The notes under the pieces: generated by a model | Told to the model about the DNA's origin: nothing | Databases searched by the model: none | The model's input: the letters and a program-made list of their open reading frames with translations, nothing else | Shown: piece after piece, positions 14,401 to 22,508 of the stretch | Layout of the letters: each line of letters begins with the position of its first letter | How positions within the stretch are numbered: the first letter of the stretch is position 1 | Source of the DNA: JAFGSI01 sp041287425 | GTDB lineage: Bacteria; Chloroflexota; Anaerolineae; Anaerolineales; Villigracilaceae | Reading direction: 5' to 3' | Length of the DNA: 64,000 nt | NCBI GenBank assembly: GCA_041287425.1 | Contig: JBEULG010000011.1 | Location: 1-64,000, forward strand | Made by a program: the position numbers and the translations under genes

Positions 14401-17051
14401 AATTCCTCACTGCCGCCGAAGATTACGCCACGCTCTTCGGCGAGGAGGCTGCACTCCCGTCATTTCTCTCTTTCTGGAGCGACTGGGATGGGAGCAGCCG
14501 CCCCTCCGGCCAGGGGCATTATCTGGCGGCCTCGGTGGTCATGGAAAATGTGCGCCGTATGAGCCGCATTGTGCAGTTGATCTATCAAGTCGTTCCGGAA
14601 GCGCCCATTGATCCTGATTTACTGGAGAGGCTGCGGCAGTTGCCGGCGCACAATCAGCGTCTGAGCGCCCTGCTGGATTCCATCACTTCCCTCACCCATA
14701 CCTTGGAACAACGTTACCGCAGCCTGTTGCCCCTTGCGCTCAGCCCCCGCCGCTTCTGGGAGCGCCGCTCGGCGCGACGGCTTTGGGAGCACAACGACCG
14801 CCAGGAGCGGCGCATGCTGGCCTTGCGCGCCCGGCGGCGCGAGATGCTGGATGAATATTTCGCCCTCAACAAACGCCTGCGTAAGCAACTCTATGCCCTG
14901 ATTCCCACCCTGTGCTCGGCGCGCTCCATAGAACGTCTGTTGCATGAAACGCTCACCTTCCACGACCTGCTGCAGCGGGTCGTGATCACGCCGCGCATTC
15001 ACCAGAGCATGATCACCGCCCGCGATCCTTTTGCCATTGATACCACTGTCTTTAACCTGCATGAGATCAACGCAATTGGTGACACTTATGGCAATCCTGG
15101 CCTGGTGCTGGCGCTTCAGATCAGCATGGCGACCCGTCCCGAAGCCTTTATTGCTCTGGAGCGCAAACTGCGCGCTCGCCTGGCGCAGATGCAGCGCGAA
15201 TCCCATCAGGCTGAATTGCCTTCCATCTGGCTGATCCCGCTCTTCGAATCCGAGGAGACGGTGCGCAATCTGCCCGCCTACCTGGATGCGCTCTGGCAAT
15301 ATGCCGTCCAGAGCCGCGAGGTGCGTCAGACGCCCCAGGAGCGTTTCACCGAAATGCTGACCGAGGTCTTTATCGCTGGTTCCGACTTGAGTCAGCAGGT
15401 GAGCCAGCCTCGTAGCGATGCCCTCTACCGCCAGGCCAAGTACGATCTGTATGCCTGGTTGACGGCGCATGGCGTGGCAGACAGGGTGCGCATTAAACTG
15501 GGAAGCGGGGAAGCCATGCAGCGTCAGGGCGGTTACTATGCTCCACAGTCAGGACAGCCAGCCTTTGTGTTGAGCCAGGAGAACCGTCGGCGGCTGCAGA
15601 CCCATTTGCCGCCTGCGGCTGCTCGCAGCACAGCCTATGCCGCCACGCCGCTACAAGGCGTCTTCCTGTACAACGACCTGCGCACCCTGCAAAGCAACAT
15701 CGCTGAACGCCTGCGCGAGTTGCCGCTCCAGGAATATGTAGTATTGCTCCATCATCTCCGTCAGCGGCAGACGCTTTATCGCCGCGATTTGCTGCGCGCG
15801 ACCGAGATGATGAGTGGTAGCCGCCTGAGGACGCAGCGCTGGGGAGAGCAAGAACTGGAACGCCTGACCCTGGGCTGGCGTGACCCGCTCTACGAGGCGT
15901 TCCTGGAGCGGTTAACTGCTGATTTCCGCCATATCCTTTATGGGCAGGAAGAGGATGTTGCCGGGCTTCATATCATCTCGTATTTCATCGGGCGTTCGCT
16001 TCCCCAACTCCGCGACCGCCCTGCTTCGCGCCGTGTCCGGCCGCGCTACGATCAGGGCTACGAGATATTGAGCAGTATCGCCGAAATGATCCCGCTGGCG
16101 CGCCAGGGAAGCCTGCTGCGCGCCATCGTCCACAATCAGGCACAGACGATGATTCTGGGGTTCAACCAGCTCACTACTGGTCTCTTCCGCGCCCTGGATC
16201 GCTATTTGCAGAGTGTGCCGGAAGGGGAACGCGAGCGCGTGCTCACCGAACGCCTATTGCCACACCTGCCCGTCTATGAAATCCTGCACACCTTGCGCCT
16301 CTATCAGGACTGGAAAGGGGAGTACGTGTCCTTCATGGAACCAGCCTTTCCGGCTGGTAATTCCGCTTTGCTGGCTTTGCGCGAAGATCGGGATGCCCTG
16401 CCGCGCCATCTGCCCTTCCTGCAGCGTGAACTACTCCGTCGTCATGGGGTAGATGAAACGCCTTTTTTCCGCGCAGGGGTTTTCCTGCCCACTCTCTTGC
16501 CGACCCTGCGCCCCGACCTGGCTGTGCTGCTCCAGCCGGACCTGGAGAACACGGAGTTGGAAGCGTTGCTGGATGCGGTGGAGCACCCTGAACGTCTTTC
16601 TCCGTCCTGGCGTGAGGAGGTGGAGAATCTGTTGTGCTTACCGTTACAGATACGTGCTTTGCGGGCGCGCATATGGGAAGCCATTGGCGAATCGGTCTAT
16701 CGGCGCGTGGAGACTTTCATGGAACTGGCGACCGCGCTCTATGAGTTATCCGATCGCGTTGTTTCGCTCGCACCGCGCCCGGCGCGCGAGGCGCGGATCT
16801 CCCCGGCCTTTTCCACCCTGTTGCGCACGGCGCGTATGGACGATGAATTGCGCGCTTTCCTGTTGGGCGCGGTGGAACGCCTTTCTACTCTGGCTGGTGA
16901 TACGCTGGATGTGCCGGTGCGTGTGTTGCGTGCCCTGAATGATGTAGAGCGTTTGGCGCAGATCGAGGAAAGCGGTCTTTCCCCTTCGCAACGCGAAGTG
17001 TTGCGTTTCTGCCTGCTCCACATGGCGCGCCTGGCACGAGAGAATGGATAA
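11466..17051 (+). CDS. Giant fusion: degenerate aminotransferase + class I/II aminotransferase + PEP carboxylase-like domain
   Basis: 1861 residues. Residues about 38-330 have the aminotransferase start (INFHIGNP) and AAGGVSEAL but no Schiff-base Lys (FSPRLAN at that place). Residues about 410-790 form a complete-looking fold-type I aminotransferase: CNPHNATG (533-540), Asp564/565 and Tyr568 in VVDDLAYQN, HSLSK with Lys612, and FRLTLGG with Arg756. Residues about 830-1750 follow PEP carboxylase in order: HPT with His916; WSDWDG near 1006; IPLFE with Glu1261; AGSDLS with Asp1307; GSGEAMQRQGG with Arg1353; DRPASRR with Arg1518 (compare SRPAKRR); LLRAI with Arg1552 (compare LRAIPW). PEPC makes oxaloacetate and an aminotransferase can turn it into aspartate, so channelling is plausible but inferred. 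The start overlaps the SPFH gene stop. Confidence 0.75.
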   Translation: MMQATDPLRFFRFKPVQAARVSEVGEVTAAAPVSAEERINFHIGNPLQDGRLSSAFMRVVLGLPLERADLDIDSPQRLLEALGWGEDQRPLLEFFLRALTRSVPYMPRGGFLRQNPHPLVRAFLAWLEGQQEGLRYDSGEQSGRREVILAAGGVSEALRVLWFTLSEYLERRPARVLVYRYSIPAFWETILDLKFQPLPQIEQEALRLVRESFQANPEIPMFLLIGEEMSEEGRRFLRSLALEFPIFFLEANDAPNHRSLARESGLIARVLRFLTPAIFSPRLANLSVTFIAGNADFLNAIENVHFNLKGTPSAAEVELLAFLLEHKRPEDASAISDLPLPAPVFESSERQSLAERVLPRLIERVAGRLEGRLESLTHTLNALHHRLETQVARYRERFEQGRLFSTVDVWSSLRPSEILVLAPHSLPDPSWQRTLENHFLLAFLRHHPQYQPRHCRVVSGSSRTALGILGFHCGLSEAVIPDLSWSYEQCFPHVHAVPLGAEMRLDAEAIIARVQSLLRQDARWSERGVVALCNPHNATGRVFEEQALYRLVGWCLERGIYVVDDLAYQNIVPQDALPHIKTLKEIALELVAEGRLRQEHLQRLITVHSLSKIDCLAGARLAIAEIPDSAVRERFDVVNRLICPNAMAILIAYMFYRADPQALQWYWCLRNRLFHERTRLLLEALHSLPPDRNPYEIAVIPPQGSMYPLLRVGRLPRGVSLDWLATALARRGVGLLPLATFARTEQGFEMGRTTFRLTLGGADSGEVLLAKTRRLLILMNRLIGEEETRYNRAMPVLHPPSEEGGAADLARAWDSVSASLLERLLHLARAESHPLRHLWEGGALPEEHLVEYAGQRLEGFRQRLITRAVLLDEMKRRALSDRGKWLQERLEREFYKDSLARRQEHFRQRTHDRTVHPTQMYALPLELAVQCLQEALLFHQPLTQTQLQEMAQELWREYLGSNVSITSRQEGEEILLDLEFLTAAEDYATLFGEEAALPSFLSFWSDWDGSSRPSGQGHYLAASVVMENVRRMSRIVQLIYQVVPEAPIDPDLLERLRQLPAHNQRLSALLDSITSLTHTLEQRYRSLLPLALSPRRFWERRSARRLWEHNDRQERRMLALRARRREMLDEYFALNKRLRKQLYALIPTLCSARSIERLLHETLTFHDLLQRVVITPRIHQSMITARDPFAIDTTVFNLHEINAIGDTYGNPGLVLALQISMATRPEAFIALERKLRARLAQMQRESHQAELPSIWLIPLFESEETVRNLPAYLDALWQYAVQSREVRQTPQERFTEMLTEVFIAGSDLSQQVSQPRSDALYRQAKYDLYAWLTAHGVADRVRIKLGSGEAMQRQGGYYAPQSGQPAFVLSQENRRRLQTHLPPAAARSTAYAATPLQGVFLYNDLRTLQSNIAERLRELPLQEYVVLLHHLRQRQTLYRRDLLRATEMMSGSRLRTQRWGEQELERLTLGWRDPLYEAFLERLTADFRHILYGQEEDVAGLHIISYFIGRSLPQLRDRPASRRVRPRYDQGYEILSSIAEMIPLARQGSLLRAIVHNQAQTMILGFNQLTTGLFRALDRYLQSVPEGERERVLTERLLPHLPVYEILHTLRLYQDWKGEYVSFMEPAFPAGNSALLALREDRDALPRHLPFLQRELLRRHGVDETPFFRAGVFLPTLLPTLRPDLAVLLQPDLENTELEALLDAVEHPERLSPSWREEVENLLCLPLQIRALRARIWEAIGESVYRRVETFMELATALYELSDRVVSLAPRPAREARISPAFSTLLRTARMDDELRAFLLGAVERLSTLAGDTLDVPVRVLRALNDVERLAQIEESGLSPSQREVLRFCLLHMARLARENG

Positions 17052-17052
17052 G

Positions 17053-17114
17053 GTCGAAGGGTTGGATCGGTTTTTCAGACATTTTTCATAGCAGGCAATA
17101 AGGGCGGAATACTC
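17053..17114. repeat. Right direct repeat flanking the cassette
   Basis: GTCGAAGGG-T-TGG, then TCAGACATTTTT, CATAGCAGGCAATAAGGGCG and GAATAC. It begins one base after the stop codon of the giant gene and matches 10296-10362 apart from an internal gap of about 8 bases and a few substitutions. Confidence 0.85.
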
Positions 17115-17115
17115 A

Positions 17116-17147
17116 AGAGGCCAGGCTTCTTTGGAATCCTGGTCTCT
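17116..17147. terminator. Hairpin between convergent genes
   Basis: AGAGGCCAGG and CCTGGTCTCT pair over 10 bases (one G-T) around a 12-base loop. It lies between the convergent ends of the giant gene and the SHMT-GcvT gene. There is no clean T-run on either side, so bidirectional termination is only probable. Confidence 0.4.
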
Positions 17148-17173
17148 CGAACAATCCAGCCTCGTTGGCGCAA

Positions 17174-20100
17174 CTACAACTTCGGGAAGCGGCTCACCAC
17201 CAGCGCCTCGGTCGGCAGGATGGTCTTGTCGCCGAGTTTCATAGCGGCCGGGGCTTTGCCCGTCTCGGTCGGGGCCGATTGGTAGATGTAGATGGGCGTC
17301 CCCTCGACGGCGTATTTCAGTTCGACGTAGGCCTGGCCGGTGAGTGTGCCGTCCATGTCGGCGGCGCAGGAGGTGACCCAGCCGATGACGCGGCCGCGTT
17401 TGTCGAGCACGGGGTCGCCGTTGTGGGCCATACGCACGCCCTTTTCGGGGAAGCGGAAGCGGACGACCACGCCCTTGCGGACGGTTTCGCGGGCGAGGTA
17501 GGCATCCCGGCCGATGAACCAGGGTTTGTAAACCTTGACGTAGGAGCCGAAGCCCGATTCGCCGACGCCCAGGTCGCGTTCTCCGCCCTTGCCGGAACCG
17601 AGGCCCATCTCGTGACCGTAAAGCGGCAGCCCGGCCTCGGTGCGCAGCGAGTCGCGCGCCCCCAGGCCGACCGGTTTGACGCCGAATTTTTCGCCCGCCT
17701 TGAGGATGGCGGTCCACAAGTCGGCGGCTTTCTCCGGGTGGACGAACAGTTCGAAGGCCATCTTCTCGCCGGTGTAGCCGGTGCGGGCCACGATCAAATC
17801 CAGGCCGCCGACTTTGGCCTGGCACAGTTCGGTGCGCTTGAGGGCCATGATGCGGCGGCGGTCCTCGGCGCTGACGCCCATGGCCAGCAGGATGTCGCGG
17901 CTCTTGGGGCCTTGCAGGGCGATATCGACCCGCATGGCCTCGCCCGATTTGGGGTCGCGCAGGTTGCGGATCTCGGCGTTATAACCGTAGCAGCGCGTCC
18001 AGGGGCGGTTGTTGTCAATTTTGACCCTGCCATCCCGCACGGCCGTCAACCAGGCGCGGTCCTTGTCGTCGTTCGAAGCATTGACCACGACCATGAATTT
18101 GTCCCAGGCAAGGCGATAGACGAAGTTGTCGTCGATGACGTCGGCGTCGGGGGTCAGGAAGTGCGAGTAGAGCGCCTCGCCCGGCCGCAGGTTGCCGCAA
18201 TCGTTGGCGCAGACGCTGTCCAGGAAGGCGGCTGCGTCCTCGCCCTCGATTTGATAGACGCCCATGTGCGAGACGTCGAACAGGCCGGCGGCCTGGCGGG
18301 TAGCCAGGTGCTCCTCCAGCACCGAGGTGTACCAGACCGGCATTTCCCAACCGGCGAAGGGGATAATTTTGGCTCCCATCGCTTTGTGGGTTTCGAACAG
18401 GGGCGTGCGGCGCAAGGCACCTTCTGGTTCTTCCCAATGGAAATCGGGCAGGGGTTTGCCGTCGCCCTTCTCGGCGCCGATGAACCAGGGTTTTTCGCTG
18501 CAACACTCGGCGCACTCTTTGATCTCGACTGGTGAGGCTTGGGAGTCGGCGGCCGTGACGATGAAGGGGCCGGGGATGCGTCGCGGGGTTGGGTCGGGCT
18601 GGCCATCCAGGTTCAGGGAGACGTAGCCATCCGAGAGGTCGCGCAGCCAGGCGGCGGCTACGCCTGCTTGTTCCAGCGGCACGGCCATCTGGTAGTGGTC
18701 CCAGGCCAGGCAGGTCAGGGAGCCTTTGAGATCGCCTTTAGGGGTGTGCATGCAGAAGGGGGTGCTCTCGCCTGTTTTCAAGGCCGAGAGGTCGGCGCAG
18801 ACGGTGTAATCGAGCATCTGGCGGACGCGTTCGCCGGTCAGGTCGAAGGTTCCGGTGGTGTAGTGGTCGTCAATGTAGTAGAAATGCGGATAGCCATGAT
18901 GGGCCGGTTCGAAATCGATGCCCGCTGATTCGGCCAGGGCGCGGACTTTGCACTTGGCCTCTTCCAGCAGGTTGAAATCCACTTTGGCGCGGCGGATACG
19001 TCCCTGGCGGGGGGTGTCCACCGAGTGGGGGGCGCAGGCCAGCAGGAGGTCGGCGATGATATCGGCCAGTTGGCGGCTCTTCTCCTCGTCGAAGCCGCGC
19101 TGGGTGATCCAGGGGGTGCCGAGGCGGATGCCGGAGGGGTCGCGGGCGTCTTTGTCGCCGGGGATGGTGTTACGGTTGACGACGATGCCGGCAATGTCGA
19201 GGATGCGGGCGGCCTGGTCGCCGCTCAGGGCCGTGCCGTCGGGGCCCTTGACGCTGGTGCAGTCTACGTTGAGGAGATGCGAGTTGGTGCCGCCAAAGGG
19301 GACGCGCAGGCCGCGCTCCTTGAAGCGTTCCGACATGGCCAGGGCGTTCTTGAGCGTCTGGCGCTGCAATTTTTCGAACTGCTTGGTGCGGGCCAGTTTG
19401 AAGGTCAGCGCCAGGGCGGCGAAGATGTGGACGTGCGGCCCGCCCTGTTCGCCGGGGAAGACGGCCCGGTCGATCTTCTTGGCCAGGGCCGGGTCGGTGG
19501 TCAGGATGATGGCACCGCGCGGTCCATCCAGCGACTTATGGGTGGTCGAGGTGATGACGTGGGCGTACCCAATCGGCGAGGGGACGACGCCGGCAGCCAC
19601 CAGCCCGCCGATATGGGAGATGTCGGCCAGGAGGATGGCTTCGACAGCGTCGGCGATTTGGCGGAATTTTTTCCAGTCGGGAATCCAGGGGTAAGAGGAT
19701 GCCCCGGCGATAATCATCTTGGGTTTGTGTTCTTTGGCGAGGGCCATCACGTCATCGTAGTTGATTTGTTCGTTGTGAGGGTCAATGCCGTAGTGGACGA
19801 TTTTATAGAATTTGCCGGAACGGTTGACGGATGAGCCGTGTGAGAGATGTCCGCCGTGGAGCAGGTTCATGCCCATGACGACCGCCCCCGGTTCAACGAG
19901 GGCATGATAGACGGCATTGTTGGCCGGGCCGCCCGAAAGGGCCTGCACGTTGACGTAGATTTGTTCGGGTTTGACGTTGTTGGCGGCGAAGGCTTCGGCG
20001 CAGCGTCGGCGGGCGAGGGCCTCGATGAGGTCGGCGTATTCGGTCCCCTTGTAGTAGCGGGGGTCTGAGTAGCGGCGGAATTCGGCCAGGCGGCGCGGGT

Positions 20101-20329
20101 AGTCGAGGATTTCGGCCTCGGTCATGAAGCGGGTTTCCTCGTCGGGGTAGCCTTCGGCATAGATGTTCTGAAAGGCGGAGGCCATCGCCTCGCGCACCGC
20201 CAGGGGCGCCTGGGTTTCGGATGGGATGAGGATGAGTTTGCGCGCCTGGCGCTCGGCCTCGATTTGGCACAATTCATAGACCTCGGGGTCGAGCTCGGTC
20301 AGGCTGCCGCGGAAGAGGTAATCGGACAT
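17174..20329 (-). CDS. Serine hydroxymethyltransferase-aminomethyltransferase (GlyA-GcvT) fusion
   Basis: 1051 residues from ATG 20329, chosen because GAGGAG lies six bases upstream. Residues 1-490 are a full SHMT: substrate loop ILIPSETQAP, TSTTHKSLDGPRG with PLP Lys265, GGTNSHLL. Residues about 640-1051 are GcvT (TPLFETHKAMGAK, FAGWEMPVWY, DVSHMG, ARTGYTGE, GLGARDSLRTEAG). Between them lie about 150 residues with a cysteine cluster (CAECC at 606-610) that I cannot assign. SHMT interconverts serine and glycine with tetrahydrofolate; GcvT releases methylene-THF and ammonia from the aminomethyl carrier, so both share the folate C1 pool. GcvH, GcvP and Lpd are not in the window. A good promoter lies upstream; no glycine riboswitch is seen. 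Confidence 0.92.
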   Translation of the reverse strand: MSDYLFRGSLTELDPEVYELCQIEAERQARKLILIPSETQAPLAVREAMASAFQNIYAEGYPDEETRFMTEAEILDYPRRLAEFRRYSDPRYYKGTEYADLIEALARRRCAEAFAANNVKPEQIYVNVQALSGGPANNAVYHALVEPGAVVMGMNLLHGGHLSHGSSVNRSGKFYKIVHYGIDPHNEQINYDDVMALAKEHKPKMIIAGASSYPWIPDWKKFRQIADAVEAILLADISHIGGLVAAGVVPSPIGYAHVITSTTHKSLDGPRGAIILTTDPALAKKIDRAVFPGEQGGPHVHIFAALALTFKLARTKQFEKLQRQTLKNALAMSERFKERGLRVPFGGTNSHLLNVDCTSVKGPDGTALSGDQAARILDIAGIVVNRNTIPGDKDARDPSGIRLGTPWITQRGFDEEKSRQLADIIADLLLACAPHSVDTPRQGRIRRAKVDFNLLEEAKCKVRALAESAGIDFEPAHHGYPHFYYIDDHYTTGTFDLTGERVRQMLDYTVCADLSALKTGESTPFCMHTPKGDLKGSLTCLAWDHYQMAVPLEQAGVAAAWLRDLSDGYVSLNLDGQPDPTPRRIPGPFIVTAADSQASPVEIKECAECCSEKPWFIGAEKGDGKPLPDFHWEEPEGALRRTPLFETHKAMGAKIIPFAGWEMPVWYTSVLEEHLATRQAAGLFDVSHMGVYQIEGEDAAAFLDSVCANDCGNLRPGEALYSHFLTPDADVIDDNFVYRLAWDKFMVVVNASNDDKDRAWLTAVRDGRVKIDNNRPWTRCYGYNAEIRNLRDPKSGEAMRVDIALQGPKSRDILLAMGVSAEDRRRIMALKRTELCQAKVGGLDLIVARTGYTGEKMAFELFVHPEKAADLWTAILKAGEKFGVKPVGLGARDSLRTEAGLPLYGHEMGLGSGKGGERDLGVGESGFGSYVKVYKPWFIGRDAYLARETVRKGVVVRFRFPEKGVRMAHNGDPVLDKRGRVIGWVTSCAADMDGTLTGQAYVELKYAVEGTPIYIYQSAPTETGKAPAAMKLGDKTILPTEALVVSRFPKL

Positions 20330-20411
20330 GAGCATCTCCTCGGGAAAGTGATGATGGACAAGCAAACGGCAAGAGTCGGTTGGCGATCAAGGGTCTCAGC
20401 AGGCGGATATC

Positions 20412-20440
20412 ATTGTAGCCTGTGGCGGGAAGGGGGTCAA
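20412..20440 (-). promoter_or_regulatory. Sigma-70-type promoter of the glyA-gcvT fusion gene
   Basis: On the minus strand TTGACC (20440-20435), 17-base spacer, TACAAT (20417-20412). The predicted leader is about 75 bases. Confidence 0.75.
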
Positions 20441-20498
20441 GTGAAAAATGTCCACCCGAAGAAAGTGCATTCATCGTGCAAGTTGGCGCAGGAGTGCA

Positions 20499-20522
20499 TT
20501 CCCCGGCTGGTGGGCCGGGGAA
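20499..20522. terminator. GC-rich hairpin downstream of the DhaL-like gene
   Basis: TTCCCCGGC-TGGTGG-GCCGGGGAA is a perfect 9-bp stem about 20 bases past the stop of the 20540-21265 gene. On the minus strand no T-run follows, so it may be a weak terminator or an mRNA-end stem. Confidence 0.45.
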
Positions 20523-20539
20523 CGCTTTTGTGAGAAGGG

Positions 20540-21265
20540 TTATTTCCTTGCCATGGCGCCGATTGCCTGCAACAGAGCATTGACCACCAACGCGCCGGAT
20601 TGGGAGCGGTGCGGGGAGGAACTGCCCACGGCGCTGCTTTGGACGAGGGCATTGATGGCTGCCTCGAGATTGCTGCCGCCGCGCGCCTTGGTATTCAGGA
20701 AGGCCATGCCGGCGTTGAGTAAATCATCCACGCCGATGCCATCTGAACCCTGGCCTTGCGCGGCGGGCGCCTGCGTTTGGGTGGCCGCGCCGAGCAGAGC
20801 GCCGAGCAAATCACCGGCGCCGCCCTGTTGAGCAGATGGCTGAGACTGCCCCGCGCCTCCCAACAAGGCGGAGAGCAAGTCACCGGCATCGCCTTGCTGG
20901 GCCTGGGCGGGCGGCTGCTCGGCGCCCAACAGCGCCTGGACCAGCATCATGGCGTTATCAGGAGTGACTTGCGTTTGGCCTTTGAATTTTTCGGCCGCCT
21001 TGGCCAGTCCCTGCGCGTAGAGTTGCGCCGAGCCGCTCTTTTGCTGGCCAAGCACTTTGCTGGCGTGCGAAAGTTGGGCGGCCGGGGCGGCGCCTTTTTT
21101 CTGCTTCAGGGCCTGGGTAATCAGTTGGAAGGCTTGGACCATATTGTCGCCGTGGTCGTGATTGTATGTGTCGGCCTGGTTCAAGTTCTGACGGTTGCTG
21201 TCCAGGGTGCTGGTCACGGCCTGGAACAGGTTGATCAGATCGAGGGCGGTTTGTGCTTTGGACAT
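20540..21265 (-). CDS. DhaL/DAK2-like protein with Gly/Gln/Ala-rich repeats
   Basis: 241 residues from the second of two adjacent ATGs, which gives better spacing to AAGGAG. Residues about 1-125 resemble the DhaL (DAK2) helical barrel: NHDHGDNMVQAF matches the GDGDHGxNM Mg/nucleotide site with Asp, His, Gly and Asn kept, and SGSAQLYAQGLAKAA matches the ASGPLYG helix. The first acidic ligands are changed, so catalysis is doubtful. Residues about 125-180 hold repeats of AGDLLSALLGGAG and AGDLLGALLGAAT; a second helical part ends the protein. It is probably a single-gene unit between the tRNA and the SHMT fusion. The DhaL relation is a motif-based suggestion. Confidence 0.55.
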   Translation of the reverse strand: MSKAQTALDLINLFQAVTSTLDSNRQNLNQADTYNHDHGDNMVQAFQLITQALKQKKGAAPAAQLSHASKVLGQQKSGSAQLYAQGLAKAAEKFKGQTQVTPDNAMMLVQALLGAEQPPAQAQQGDAGDLLSALLGGAGQSQPSAQQGGAGDLLGALLGAATQTQAPAAQGQGSDGIGVDDLLNAGMAFLNTKARGGSNLEAAINALVQSSAVGSSSPHRSQSGALVVNALLQAIGAMARK

Positions 21266-21414
21266 CATTTACTCCTTATGAAAGATAGGCTTTAGCCAAA
21301 ATAACCGCATAAGGCGACGAACACCGGCATCCTCCTGGATTTGTCCAGAAAAAGCCTCGGCGCTTTAGCGGTGAGCGAAAGTGGTTGCAAAAAGTCCGAT
21401 GTCGAGCAGAGCAG

Positions 21415-21488
21415 TGGGCGGAACAGGACTCGAACCTGCGGCCTTCTCTGTGTAAGAGAGATGCTCTCACCAACTGAGCTATCCGCCC
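21415..21488 (-). tRNA. tRNA-Val (anticodon UAC)
   Basis: 74 bases fold into a complete cloverleaf: acceptor GGGCGGA/TCCGCCC, D-arm GCTC/GAGC, anticodon arm TCTCT-CTTACAC-AGAGA, T-arm GCAGG-TTCGAGT-CCTGT, discriminator A. CCA is not encoded. A TATAAT lies on the minus strand at 21503-21498, ten bases upstream. Confidence 0.97.
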
Positions 21489-21497
21489 GCGGTGAGT

Positions 21498-21503
21498 ATT
21501 ATA
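21498..21503 (-). promoter_or_regulatory. -10 element of the tRNA-Val gene
   Basis: TATAAT on the minus strand, 9 bases before the tRNA 5' end. The -35 region (around CAAAAG) is weak. Confidence 0.6.
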
Positions 21504-21593
21504 CTGTAAATCTGGCGAGGCTTTTGCAGATTCCCATTGTCATCTGGGCAAGAGGGGATTACACTTGTCTTACATTTTTTTTGAGGAGGCAAT

Positions 21594-22358
<765 letters not shown>

Positions 22359-22508
22359 CCGCTGGAGGCGCGCCCAGCGATCGTTTTTACCGCTAAGATG
22401 CCGGGCAGGTTGAAAAGCCGCCGAGGGCTGTGCTTGGCGGATGGAAGGGATGTTTTTGGTGCTCTTCGCGCTAGGCGGTGATTTCCGAACCGGGGGGAGG
22501 GTCGGCCG

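Noticed and set aside
10296..17114. Classical transposon or integron
   Set aside because: The flanks are direct, not inverted, repeats and no transposase, integrase or recombinase is encoded between them.
20330..20411. Glycine riboswitch before the glyA-gcvT fusion
   Set aside because: The leader after the predicted promoter is only about 75 bases and lacks the tandem aptamer pattern.
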